DNA of 64,000 nucleotides from Orobanche coerulescens (Eukaryota > Streptophyta > Magnoliopsida > Lamiales > Orobanchaceae). Position 1 is the first letter of the stretch; the number at the start of each line of letters is the position of its first letter. Made by a program: the position numbers and the translations under genes. Positions 10,517-20,599 of this stretch are shown piece after piece. The stretch covers positions 75,174,762 to 75,238,761 of the forward strand of contig CM065805.1 in the NCBI GenBank assembly GCA_033398695.1, read 5' to 3'. The notes under the pieces are model-generated. The model ran no database searches and was not told the origin of the DNA. It was given only the letters and a program-made list of their open reading frames with translations.

Positions 10517-12087
10517 CTACACAAGAAGTTATATCAGGTCGGCAGAGGGTAATAAATAACATAAAAATAGCCAAAAAGGGTATGAAGGCGAAAAGGGGAA
10601 TACCTTCCCAAAATACATCATCATAGCATCAAATTTAGGGTCCTCCTCGGCATCTCGTAATCCCAGCTTATCCTTAGCCGGGACCATGGAGCTGAAATAA
10701 GGAAGAAATCTCTCAAACTCCTTGCAACGGAGAAGAGTCTCCATAGCCGGACCTGGGGGACCCGCAGTCTTCGGCCGTTTGGAAGCGAGGGAGCTAGGAG
10801 AAGAGGCCCTCTGAGTGACCTGAAGCTGCCGAGACGAGCTCGCAGGGCTTCGTCCGGTGGTCAAGGTAGGAGCCAGGTCGGAGGGGAGAGTTACCCCAGA
10901 CTTGGGGCGAGAAGGGATCTTCCGTTTAGCTTTGGACGAGCCCTCTGCCCTCTCCTTGGGGGGATTCGTCGACTTAGGGACCTTCTCTTTTATTGGTTCA
11001 GCCGGCTTGGAGGCATCCAACTGGCAGGTCCGCATGAACCGATCTACAAAAAACAATACAAACGGTCAGGGAAATAGCTAAAAAGCAAAATAACAAAGAT
11101 CTGAAAAAAATAGATAAAGCCTACCGATGTCAGGTATAGCCGGGTAAGGATTCGAGCTCAGCCCACAATGGAACAGAAGATCATGGAATTGCGTCAGCTG
11201 GAAAGCATTATAGGGAATGGCATTCTATTCCCGAACTTTCTCGACCCACGCAGCCCGGATGGAATTGCGCCTAGGAATAGGATCCTGGCTCGGAGTAGCC
11301 TGCGTCCATTCCGTAGGAAAGCCCCAAGAATCAGATGTAGGGAGCCGAAGGAAAAAGAAGCGGGACCTCCAGTCCTTCACATTGGAAGGGAGGTGGGTGA
11401 AGAAATGGGCGTTGTTTCGGGAAGTCAAGTAAAAGGAGCCTTTAAAACTCTTTAGCCCAAAACAAAAATAGAAAAGCCCAGTCGGGTTCCTCATGTCCGT
11501 AATGACACAAAGACGAGAAAACCAACCATGTAGCGAAAAGAGTTAGGAGAAAACTGGTTGAGGGGAAGATTGTATTTAACGGAGAGAGAGACAAGGAAGG
11601 GATGGGGTGGAAAGCGAAGACAACTGCTCACCTGATCCACAAACCAGGTAATATGCCCCGGGGGAGGATGATCAGGGGTATCACTAGCCTGAGGTGTGAC
11701 AAATTCCCACCCCGGGGGAAGTCTAAGAAATCTTATAAAACTAGCCAACACGGCTGGGCTAGTCCTCGATAGAGGATGGGGAGGGAGAACTCGAGTCGCT
11801 CCTACAACCGTCTGATATGGATCGGCTAAGAGGTCGGTCACTGTTACCTCGTCCATAGGAGGAGGGGAAGGAGGATCTACAATGATTAGGGGGATGCCAG
11901 AGGGAGGGATGTCACCTAGCTCGGACCAGTCTACGTCACCTAAAGGCTCATCCCTAAGACGGAGGGAGGAACCAGTAGCTCGCCCCGACCTACCCCCCGA
12001 ATCCCCATTAGAAGAGGAAATACCTTCTAAAAAAGAGTTCACGGCCGATTCGCCGGAAATATTTTTAGAATCCGAAGCAGACGACAT
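9593..12087 (-). pseudogene. antisense spliced accessory gene of Tat element
   Basis: Read on the minus strand, this gene starts at the ATG at 12087 (MSSASDSK). Exon 1 is 11125-12087, exon 2 is 10604-11043 and exon 3 is 9593-10516. Introns have GT-AG ends (donors at 11124 and 10603, acceptors ending at 11044 and 10517) and the joints keep frame (PDI-D-RFM and YFGK-FFATF). Exon 1 gives a Ser/Pro-rich head and then a plant-transposon-like domain (LNQFSPNSFRYMVGF, SFYLTSRNNAHFFTHLP). Exon 2 is basic and Ser-rich. Exon 3 is a coiled coil of about five Gln-Leu-Glu-Ala repeats and a Pro-rich tail. It has a frameshift near 11495 and a TAG at 10385-10387, so this copy is broken. Antisense extra ORFs are known in Tat elements; their function is unknown. 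Confidence 0.7.
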
Positions 12088-12324
12088 AACAAAAGGAAGA
12101 AAAGGGAGGAAGAAGAAAAGGAAAATATCTGTAAAACAAATCAAAAACTAAAGAGATGTTTAGATGAACATACCCATGGGATTGGGTGGAAGATCGCCGG
12201 AGAAAGGTAGAGCAAGCACGTCGCCGGAGACAGATAGCTGTGATCGCTAGTGTCGCCTGAGAATTTTCGCACCAGAGGTTGAGGATATAAAAACGCGGAA
12301 GTGATAAAGGGGGAAGAAGACCTC

Positions 12325-12333
12325 CTTTTATAG
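12325..12333 (-). promoter_or_regulatory. TATA box of the antisense Tat gene
   Basis: TATAAAAGG is read on the minus strand 238 bp upstream of the antisense ATG, between the coding region and the 3' LTR. It gives the antisense gene a promoter of its own, separate from the LTR. The 547 bp between 12088 and 12634 hold no other gene that I can see. Confidence 0.55.
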
Positions 12334-12634
12334 GAGGGAGGGGCGAAAACCAAGAAGGATAGGGACGATCTGGAGCGTCCGATGCCCTATTCGAAAGAAC
12401 GGCTGGGATTTGGTACCGTCTTATCCGACCTATAGCAGGTCGACACCTGGCTTTGACCATCGACGCGACGTTTGGGAGGCGGGGAAAGGAAAAGACAGGT
12501 TATTATAGCGCACGAAGTCCGAAGAGCCTCGTTATCTAGGAACGGGAGTCCCAAGGATTATTGCGTCAAGGTCGTTCGATTATAAACAAATCTTACTCTA
12601 CTCGGTCTTACAGCTCGACTAGAGTAGGGGGGAC

Positions 12635-13352
12635 TGGTTGATAGGACGCCGAATGTACGCTCCCTGAAAACCCGGTTTAAAATAGGGACCAATACAAGTC
12701 CGACCTAGGTTCTTAGATAAGGGGATGACAACCTCAAGGTCCTTTAGAAGGTCGCCGACCTCGGAGGCCCCACTTAGCTGTAACGTCTGTTAGAAGGGCG
12801 CCGACCTCGGAGGTCCCGCTGACCTATGATATCTGATAAAGGTCGCCGACCTCGGAGGCCCCGCTTAGCTGTGACATCTGTTAGAAGGGCACCGACCTCG
12901 GAGGCCCCGCTGACCTATGATATCTGATAAAAGGTTGCCGACCTCAAAGGTCTCTCGACCTACTGATTTGAATAGGAATGAGCCGACCTAAAACCACCGA
13001 ACTCAGGAAGGTCGAACTCTTGGGAAAGAAGATCTGACTCACCTAAGAATCCCTAAGATCCGAGTTGAGAGCCCATACCTTGCAATCCCGGAAATCCAGG
13101 GATGGAAAATCGCAGCTTGAATCCCTGGATATCCGGGATTTTCTCTGGAAATCAGGGAAAATCTTAGACAACAAGGCACCCTCCTCCTATAAAAGGGAGA
13201 GAGGGGGTTTCTCAAAAGACAACACACACTCTGAGAATACAGCATATTTTAGAGAGAGAAAGAAAAGAGAGTACTTCATATATTTTGGGTTTTCTTAGCT
13301 AAACTTCTAAGATTAACCCGGTTCTTGGTGACCGATCAGCTCGGTTGCATCA
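12635..13352 (+). repeat. 3' LTR of Tat element (~718 bp)
   Basis: A purine tract, AGAGTAGGGGGGAC, at 12621-12634 precedes the start TGGTTGATAGG, and the end is GGTTGCATCA. A strong TATA box, TATAAAAG, sits at 13189-13196, followed by a purine-rich leader. Immediately after the end, unrelated LINE endonuclease codons begin. The 5' LTR is missing, so the limits rest on the terminal motifs. Confidence 0.7.
12751..12955 (+). repeat. 91-92 bp tandem repeats in Tat LTR U3
   Basis: Two full units and part of a third start at 12751, 12842 and 12934. Each unit is itself a dimer: the block GCCGACCTCGGAGG occurs twice per unit in slightly different forms. The array lies about 230-440 bp upstream of the LTR TATA box, where enhancer-like U3 repeats are usual. 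Confidence 0.8.
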
Positions 13353-13885
13353 GTGTGGGTATTCTTTTGTCTAAAGAATTTAAGGACAACGTCGTGGAAG
13401 TGAAGAGGTGTAATGATAGGATTATGTCCGTGGCAGTGGTGGTTGGGGCGAAGGTGGTTAACGTGGTATGTGCGTATGCCCCTCATGTTGGTTTGGGTGA
13501 GCTTGTTAAGGAAGCTTTTTGGGTCTGTTTTGATGAGTTGGTCGGGTGTATTCTGGACGATCAATTTATTGTTTTGGGGGGAGATTTCAATGGGCACATT
13601 GGTGAGGGGGTGGATGGTTACCATAGTGCGCATGGGGGTTTCGGCTTCGGAGTTAGGAATGCAGGAGGTTCCGCACTGTTGGAGTTTGCCACTGCACATG
13701 AGTTGGTAATTGCAAACTCTATTTTTCAGAAGAGAGCTTAGCACCTCATCACCTTCAGTAGTGGGGGGCACAACACCCAAATTGACTACCTTCTTTTGCG
13801 CAGTCGTGATGCTAGGGCGTGCGTGGACTGTAAGGTGTTCCGGAGCGAGGCCTGTGCTTCTCAACACCGGCTGCTGGTTATGAAG
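13353..13885 (+). pseudogene. LINE (RTE-like) endonuclease fragment
   Basis: The frame from about 13353 gives GILLSKEFKDNVVEVKRCND, VVNVVCAYAPHVGLGE, VLGGDFNGHIGEG and, after a TAG at 13739-13741, NTQIDYLLLRSRD and SQHRLLVMK. These are the conserved blocks of an endonuclease/exonuclease/phosphatase domain, in the version found in plant RTE-type LINEs and often annotated as craniofacial-development-like. It begins right after the Tat LTR and stops abruptly at the gypsy protease at about 13886. No RT follows. Confidence 0.8.
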
Positions 13886-13886
13886 T

Positions 13887-14228
13887 GTGCTTTTCAATTC
13901 TGGTGCTACGCATTCATTCATCTCTTTGAAGTGTATGCACCGTTTGAGTCTCTACTGCTTGTCGTCTTGTGAGCCTTTCATCGTTAAACTTCCTAGCGGT
14001 GACAGGATCATAGGTGATCAAGAGATCCGAGACTGTTCTATGCTTATTTGTGAGAGGGCTTGGCTCTCTAATCTTATTGTTGTGAATATTGAGGGTGAGG
14101 ATTTGATTCTCGGGGATGATTGGCTCGAGCGGCAAGGTGCGATCATGAACTACCACACGAGAATCATGACCAGGTTAGCCGAGGATGGCACCGGGCACTC
14201 TTCCGCGGGGCAAAAGAGGGGAAACTAG
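13887..14228 (+). pseudogene. Tekay retropepsin
   Basis: VLFNSGATHSFIS at 13887-13925 is the D/N-S-G-A-T-H-S-F active-site motif of Tekay protease; the catalytic Asp is replaced by Asn (AAT) here. LILGDDWLERQGAIMNYH follows at about 14104-14157. The frame closes at a TAG at 14226-14228 and continues in the same frame to the RT. Confidence 0.85.
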
Positions 14229-15713
14229 AAGTTCGTAATTAACGCCTTGAAGGCGATGAGGCTCCTGCGGAAGGGGTGTACTGGTTATTGGTGTTATGCC
14301 TTGAAGGCGGAGGGTGGTGGAGTCGAGTATTAATCGACTCCAGTCGTTAGTGAGTTCCCTGATGTCTTTCTTGACGAGTTACCGGGGTTGCCACCAGACC
14401 GTGAGGTTGAGTTCGCTATCGAGTTAGAGCCGGGTGCAGCTCCAATTTCGAAAGTTCTGTACCGTATGGCACCTTCATAAATGGCCGAGTTGAAGAAGTA
14501 GTTGAGTGAGCTTCTTGAGTCAGGGTATATTCGACCGAGCGCTTCGCCTTGGGGCGCACCGGTTCTGTTTGTGCGGAAGAAGGATGGTTCACTGCGTTTA
14601 TGTATCGACTATCGCGAGCTGAACAGGGTGACCATCAAGAACAAGTATCCCTTGCCTAGGATTGATGACTTATTTGATCAGTTGCAGGGAGTTGCGGTAT
14701 TCCCGAAGATCGACATGAGATCGAGGTACTATCAGCTTCAAGTGAAGGAGTCCGATGTTCCGAAAACATATTTTCGGATGAGATACGGATATTATGAGTT
14801 TCTGGTTATGCCTTTTGGGCTAACTAACGTGCCGGTTGTGTTCATGCAGTTTATAAACAAGGTTTTCATCGAGTATTTGGATAAGTGTGTCATCGTCTTC
14901 ATTGACGATATCCATATCTATTCGAAGAATGAAGAGGAGCATGTTCATCATCTGCGTGTGGTGTTAGACATTTTGAGGACCGAGCGACTCTATGCGAAGT
15001 TCTCGAAATATGAGTTTTGGCTGAAGGAAGTGATGTTTCTGGGTCACGTGATTTCAACCGAGGGGGTCCGTGTGGATCCACAGAAGATTGAGGCAGTGCT
15101 GGATTGGGCACCGTCTAAGAATATGAAGGAGGTCCATTGTTTCCTGGGATTGGATGGTTACTATCGTAGGTTCGTCGAGGGGTTCTCGAAAATGGCTCAG
15201 CCACTTACACAGTTGCTTCAGAAGTCCGAGAAGTTCGTCTGGAATGACGAAAGGCAGTCGAGTTTTGAGGCGATGAAGAGGCGTTTGACTTCAGCCTCGA
15301 TTCTGGCATTGCCGTGTGGAAACAAGGGTTTTGCTGTTAATAGTGATGCTTCAGGTCAAGGTCTTGGGTGCATGTTGATGCAGCACGACAAGACTATTAC
15401 GTTTGCGTCGAGACAGTTGAGGCCGTATGAGCTCAACTACCCTACTCATGATTTGGAGCTGGCGGCAGTTGTTTTTGTGCTCAAGATTTAGCGTCATTCT
15501 CTCTTTGGCTCTGCATGTCAGATTCTTACCGAACATAAAAGTCTGCAGTAGATATTCACTCAGCGGGAGTTGAATATGAGGCAAAGGAGGTGGTTGGAAT
15601 TGATTAAGGATTATGACCTCGAGATCCTTTATCATTCGGGCAAGGCGAACATCGTGGCGGATGCCTTGAGTCGGAAATCGGTTACGTTGCGAATGTTTGA
15701 GATATTTACGTCT
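14229..15713 (+). pseudogene. Tekay reverse transcriptase and RNase H
   Basis: In one frame it reads [17 protein letters not shown] (about 14342-14390), then after TAA and TAG stops a 329-codon stretch (14502-15491) with [28 protein letters not shown] and [14 protein letters not shown]. Here the usual VFIDDIL box is IDDIH. RNase H blocks are [37 protein letters not shown] and, past the TAGs at 15489 and 15549, ILYHSGKANIVADALSRK (about 15626-15679). The lesions seen are stop substitutions, not indels. Confidence 0.9.
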
Positions 15714-16788
15714 CAATCTGAGCTTCAGCGTGATTTGATCGAGTTGGGTGTTGAGATTTTGTTGCTAGAAGCTGTCGGGCAACTTTGTGCTTTGGAGATT
15801 TCGTCGTCGCTGATCGATGAAATTAAACTGAAGCAGTTGGAGGATCCAATGATTTCGCAAATCCGAGAGAATATTCTTAATGGGAAGTCTCCTAGATTTT
15901 TGATTCACGAGGATGGTGTGTTGAGATTCCAGAGTTGGCTTTGTGTACCAAACGACTTGGAATTGAGGCAGAGTATTTTGCGGGAGGCCCATGCTACGCC
16001 TTACTCGGTTCATCCTGGTTCGAGTAAGATATACAAGGACCTAAGGAGGAACTTTTGGTGGAATGATATAAAGGACGAGGTTACGTAATTTGTAGCGAGA
16101 TGTTTGACTTGTCAGCAGGTCAAAATCGAGCATCAGCGACCAGCCGGGTTGTTGCAGTCGCTTCCCGTTCCGGAATGGAAATAGGAAAATATTTCGATGG
16201 ACTTCGTCCTGTTGCCGAGATCGAAGTCTGGTATGAATATGGTTTGGGTGATTGTGTATCGTCTGACCAAGTCGGCACACTTTTTGGGCATCAAGGTTAC
16301 TTGGGGTCCAAAAAAGTTGGCTCGTGTATTTATTGCGCAAATTGTGAGGCTTCACGGTACTCCGAAGTCCATTGTTTCAGATCGTGAGGCAGGCGGTACA
16401 TAAGGCGTTGGGTACTCGGTTGCGTATGAGTGCTTCTTTTCATCCTCAGGCGGATGGGCAGTCAGAGCGCACTATCCAGACATTTGAAGATATGTTGTGT
16501 ACTTGTGCTCTCGATTAGAGCAGTGATTGGGAGGAGCATTTCCCGTTGATCGAGTTCACGTACAATAATAGTTGGCACGCGTCGATTCGGATGGCACCGT
16601 ATAAGGCGCTTTATGGGAGGCGATGTCGATCGCCGATTTGGAACAAGGCGTCCGATTTGGTCGGGACCAAACCGGATATCGCCTTAGAGTCGAGGAAGAA
16701 GGTGGAATTGATTCGGGAAAGGATGTTGACTGCTCAGAGTCGATAGGAATCCTATATTGACGTTCGTCGTCGGCCTTTGGAATTCTAG
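15714..16788 (+). pseudogene. Tekay integrase with internal deletion
   Basis: The zinc finger region reads ILREAHATPYSVHPGSSKIY and, past a TAA at 16086, [19 protein letters not shown]. The core first Asp is in ISMDFV (about 16194-16211, after the TAG at 16182) and the second Asp is in IVSDR (16374-16388). Sequence between SDR and the following ALGTRLRMSASFHPQADGQ is shorter than usual and the frame changes there, so about 30-45 bp were lost. The Glu motif GQSERTIQTFEDML and the downstream SPIWNKASDL segment remain. Further TAGs are at 16516, 16744 and 16786. Confidence 0.85.
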
Positions 16789-17211
16789 GTGGGAGACCAC
16801 GTTTTGCTAAAGGTACCACCGACGAAGGGAGTGTTCCGCTTCGGGAAGAAGGGAAACTTTAGTCCGGGGTTTATTGGGCCCGTTGAGATTCTAGAAAGGG
16901 TCGGCAAGTTGGCGTATCATTTGGCATTGCCTCCGGCTTTGAGCCACGTCCATAGTGTTTTCCATGTTTCCCAGCTGAGGAAATATATTCCGGATCCTAG
17001 TCATGTCATCGACTATGGCGAGATCGATATCGTTGAGCGTATTACCTTCGAGGAGCGTCCCTTGAAGATTTTGGAACACCGTGAGAAGCGATTGAGGCAT
17101 AAGACCATTCCTTTGGTCAAGGTGCAGTGTTCGAGGCATGGTGTCGAGGAGGCAACTTGGGAAACCGAGGATAGCATGCGTGCTAGGTACAACGAGTTGT
17201 TTGTTTCTTAA
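16789..17211 (+). pseudogene. Tekay integrase C-terminus and chromodomain
   Basis: The open frame begins at GDHVLLKVPP, passes GFIGPVEILERVGKLAYHLALPP and SHVHSVFHVSQLRKYIPD, then PLKILEHREKRLRHKTIPLV, VEEATWETEDSMRARYNELF (blocks at about 17059-17205). The last part is the chromodomain-like module that directs chromovirus integration. It ends at 17211, just before a polypurine tract (about 17232-17246). Confidence 0.9.
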
Positions 17212-17246
17212 GTTTCGGGACGAAACTTATTTTTAGAGGGGTAGAA

Positions 17247-17710
17247 TGTAGTATCCACAAATTTTTTTCTTTTTTAGGTATTTTTCGTTTTGGTGTATTT
17301 TTCGTTTTTAGTGACTCGCTTGTAACCGTATTGATCGAGAATACTTAATACTGGACTTTTTGTTATCCGAGCGTGTTTCGGACCTGTTTTAATCAATTCC
17401 GCGTTTTATGTCATTTCTGTCGCTACTGGGTTTGATTCTCGTAATCGTTGTTCGGAACTGGCGTTTCGGGGTTGCTGCAGATCCGTCTTATGTTAGTGCA
17501 CATGTTATGAGCTTTCGTTTGGTGTTTCGATCTTGTACGTGAATTTTGGATATTTTGGGCTGTTTTGTAATTTCCCAAAGTTATGGGGTAATTACTATCG
17601 TTTTCATTTTTCGAACCTTTGGGTAGTCGGAACCGTGTTTTCTTTTAGTGCTTTAGTTCCGACTCGAGCCCATCATGCGTGTGTTTTCTTTCAGTTCGTT
17701 GTTTGGTGTC
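17247..17710 (+). repeat. Tekay 3' LTR, first part (U3)
   Basis: It begins TGTAGTATCC after the AGAGGGGTAGAA purine tract. It is cut at 17710 by the minus-strand chromovirus; the last five bases, GTGTC (17706-17710), recur at 26955-26959 as the target-site duplication. Bases 17392-17710 are also present a second time at 20281-20599 because of the tandem duplication. Confidence 0.9.
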
Positions 17711-20280
17711 TGATACGAATTCACGTTCGGACAACGGAAGACAATTTCACGAACGGAATCAAACAGCACAACGAACCGAACAGCAACAGGAAAACCGAAC
17801 AGCAACAAGAAATGAACAGCAATAGGAAAACCGAACAGCAACAAAAAACGAACAGCAACAGGAAAACCGAACAGAAACAATAACAAAATATTCCGAACTG
17901 TTCTGGAGAACGAACAGGACTTATGATACGAATTAAATGTTTGGGTGTAAACGTTTATCGCATGCAACGCAATGAAAGTGTATTTTATGAATTTAGAACA
18001 CGAATAATAATTTTGATGTTTAGAACACAACGTAAAAAAATCGTCCGAAAGTAGGGCAATTCGGTCGAACAAAAATAAGTATAAGGTTTTTATCGAATTA
18101 GACCTATAACTCGATAAAGTAATTTCTTCCCAAGACCTATTGAGAATCGATCGGATTAAAACTCGAAAACGCGTCGAATAATAATCAAGGCTTCGTGGGA
18201 ACTCGTCTAGCAATTAATACAAGAGTATTTTTATTTCTTCAATGATCAATGTCCTTACAAACCGTAAAATGGCCTAATATATAGTGGTACACAATCTTAA
18301 AAAATATTCCAATCTAAGACATCTAATAAACTACTAAGTTGACTAAGAAAACAAAAGACACACTCCATGTGCACTCATGAGGAGGGGACACGGGTGGGAG
18401 AACAAGATCATGGGAAATATAATAAACTAATAACTTGCAAATGACACATTCATGTGCCAAGGGGGGGGGGCAAACCTTGTGATGTACAGGGTGGAAAGAA
18501 TCTTTCAACATGGGAATAAGATCTTGGATACATGTTGTGAAGAATTTGAAAAGAAGATAACAAATGTGATAAAAATCTTCATGATGTTGTGGGGATCGGG
18601 CGAATCTTGGAGGACTTGGACCGATTGGTATGCATGGTACATACTACATATGCATGTCGACACATCTAAGTTATTCCGAGTCTGGTCACCAAAGTTATTC
18701 CAATCCTCGTATCCGTTTTCTCGCCCACGTAGATAGTTGCATGTGCATGGCGAGTTGCATGGTTGTTTACGTCGATTCTCACTTCGTCTTCTTCATTTGG
18801 AATAGTCGTTTTCATATCATTCCCTCCTTTAAAAGTAATTGTCCTCAATTCCGCAATCCCATCGTCATCGAGGTACGGGGATAGATCGCCTATGTTAAAA
18901 GTAATATGTACTCCATAATCACTCGGGAGTTCTACCTTATACGCGTTATCGTTTATTTTTGCAATTATCTTGTAAGGGCCCTCGGCTCGCGGCATAAGTT
19001 TATTCTTATGTTTCCCCGTAAATCATTCCTTTCTCAGATGTACCCAAACCAAGTCGCCAATTTCAAATAGTCTCGGTTTTCGTTGTTTGTTAGACTTCCG
19101 TTTGTAAGCTTCATTAACTTCCTTGATCCGATTACGTATTTGCTCATGTAGCCTCATCATGGACTTAAGTTTTGACTCGAGTCTTTGTGCACTAACTCAT
19201 CGCTCGGCAAGGTAATTAAATCTAATGGCATATACGAATTCAAACCATAGACGATTTCAAAAGGAGAGTGAGCCGTGGCATGAGTAGGGGATCGGTTGTA
19301 GGCAAATTCTGCATGTGCAAGTTTTAGATCCCAATCCTTCTGCATTTTGCTTACGAGACCACGTAGTAAAGTACCCAAAGTTCAATTAGTTACCTCGGTC
19401 TGTCCGTCCGTTTGGGGATGATGCGTACTAAATAAGAGTTTGGTGTCCATAATGTGTTCCAAAAATAGCTAAGAAACTTGGAATCCCGATCCGAAACAAT
19501 AGTCTTCGGTATTCCATGTAAACGAACCACTTCTCGAAAATATAGGTCCGCTACGTTACTTGCATCATCGGCTTTATGACAAGCTACAAAATGAGCCATC
19601 TTCGAGAAAAGGTCAACGACAACCATAATAGCATCCTTACCTCTTTGAGTACGAGGCAAAGCAACGATAAAATCCATCGAAACATCCTCCCATGGTCTTT
19701 CTGGAATCGGTAGAGGCATATACAAACCGGGTTTGAACGAGCTTTTCGCCATATGACATATCACGCATTTACTAATGACATCATTAACGTCCCCTTACAT
19801 TTTGGGCCAATGAAAATGTTCCTTAAGCACCTCCACGGTTTTAGTCGTGCCAAAGTGTCCGGCTAAGCCTCCTCCGTGAGCTTCACGAATCAATAGTTCC
19901 TGAACCGCATGTTTGGGCAAGCAAAGTTGATTCCCTTTAAAGAGAAATAGGTCTTGTATCATAAATTCTCCGAACGGACCAGATTTGCATAGGCTAAAGG
20001 TTTCTCCGAAATCAGCGTCGTCAACATAATAATCCTTCAACATCTCAAATCCAAGTAAACGAACATCAACTGTAGAGAGTAAAACGTATCGCCCAGATAA
20101 TGCATCCGCCACCACGTTACTTTTACCGTCCTTATACTTTGATGAACAGTGGAATGATTTCAAGAACTCTACCCACTTAGCATGCCGTGGATTTAGCTTT
20201 TGTTGCCCATTAATATATTTCAACGATTCATGGTCCGAATGCAAAATAAAATGCTTCGGGCGAAGATAGTGACTCCAATG
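17392..20280. repeat. tandem duplication, unit A (2889 bp)
   Basis: Unit A holds 319 bp of Tekay LTR, the 3' LTR, the C-terminal domain (18820-18995), integrase (19157-19764) and part of RNase H (19795-20280) of the minus-strand element. Unit B (20281-23165) repeats it with an offset of 2883-2889 bp. The junction at 20281-20285 shares ATCAA with both outer ends, a 5-bp microhomology. Confidence 0.92.
17711..18819 (-). repeat. 3' LTR of minus-strand chromovirus, copy A
   Basis: This 1109-bp copy adjoins the target duplication GTGTC. Apart from the patch at 17765-17830 it matches copy B with only single-base differences, far closer than either is to the 5' LTR. It includes short tandem units of AACCGAACAGCAACA at about 17770-17880. 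Confidence 0.9.
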
Positions 20281-20599
20281 ATCAATTCCGCGTTTTATGT
20301 CATTTCTGTCGCTACTGGGTTTGATTCTCGTAATCGTTGTTCGGAACTGGCGTTTCGGGGTTGCTGCAGATCCGTCTTATGTTAGTGCACATGTTATGAG
20401 CTTTCGTTTGGTGTTTCGATCTTGTACGTGAATTTTGGATATTTTGGGCTGTTTTGTAATTTCCCAAAGTTATGGGGTAATTACTATCGTTTTCATTTTT
20501 CGAACCTTTGGGTAGTCGGAACCGTGTTTTCTTTTAGTGCTTTAGTTCCGACTCGAGCCCATCATGCGTGTGTTTTCTTTCAGTTCGTTGTTTGGTGTC

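Larger units (their letters stand above)
5204..13352 (+). mobile_element. Ty3/gypsy Tat-lineage element, 5' part missing
   Basis: Domain order is retropepsin, RT, RNase H, a second (archaeal-type) RNase H, integrase, tandem repeat, antisense gene and 3' LTR. The second RNase H after pol and an extra ORF between integrase and LTR are known hallmarks of the Tat lineage. The 5' LTR, gag and start of pol are absent because a copia LTR abuts the retropepsin. The pol frame is broken repeatedly, so the element is not autonomous now. Confidence 0.8.

Noticed and set aside
17533..17883. 116-codon frame starting MYVNFGYFGLF (also at 20422)
   Set aside because: It spans the Tekay LTR and the inserted LTR. 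It appears twice only because of the tandem duplication.
17653..18213. 186-codon minus-strand frame in the LTR (also at 20542-21096)
   Set aside because: It crosses a repeat-rich LTR and its target-site joint, with no domain; the copies differ by indels.
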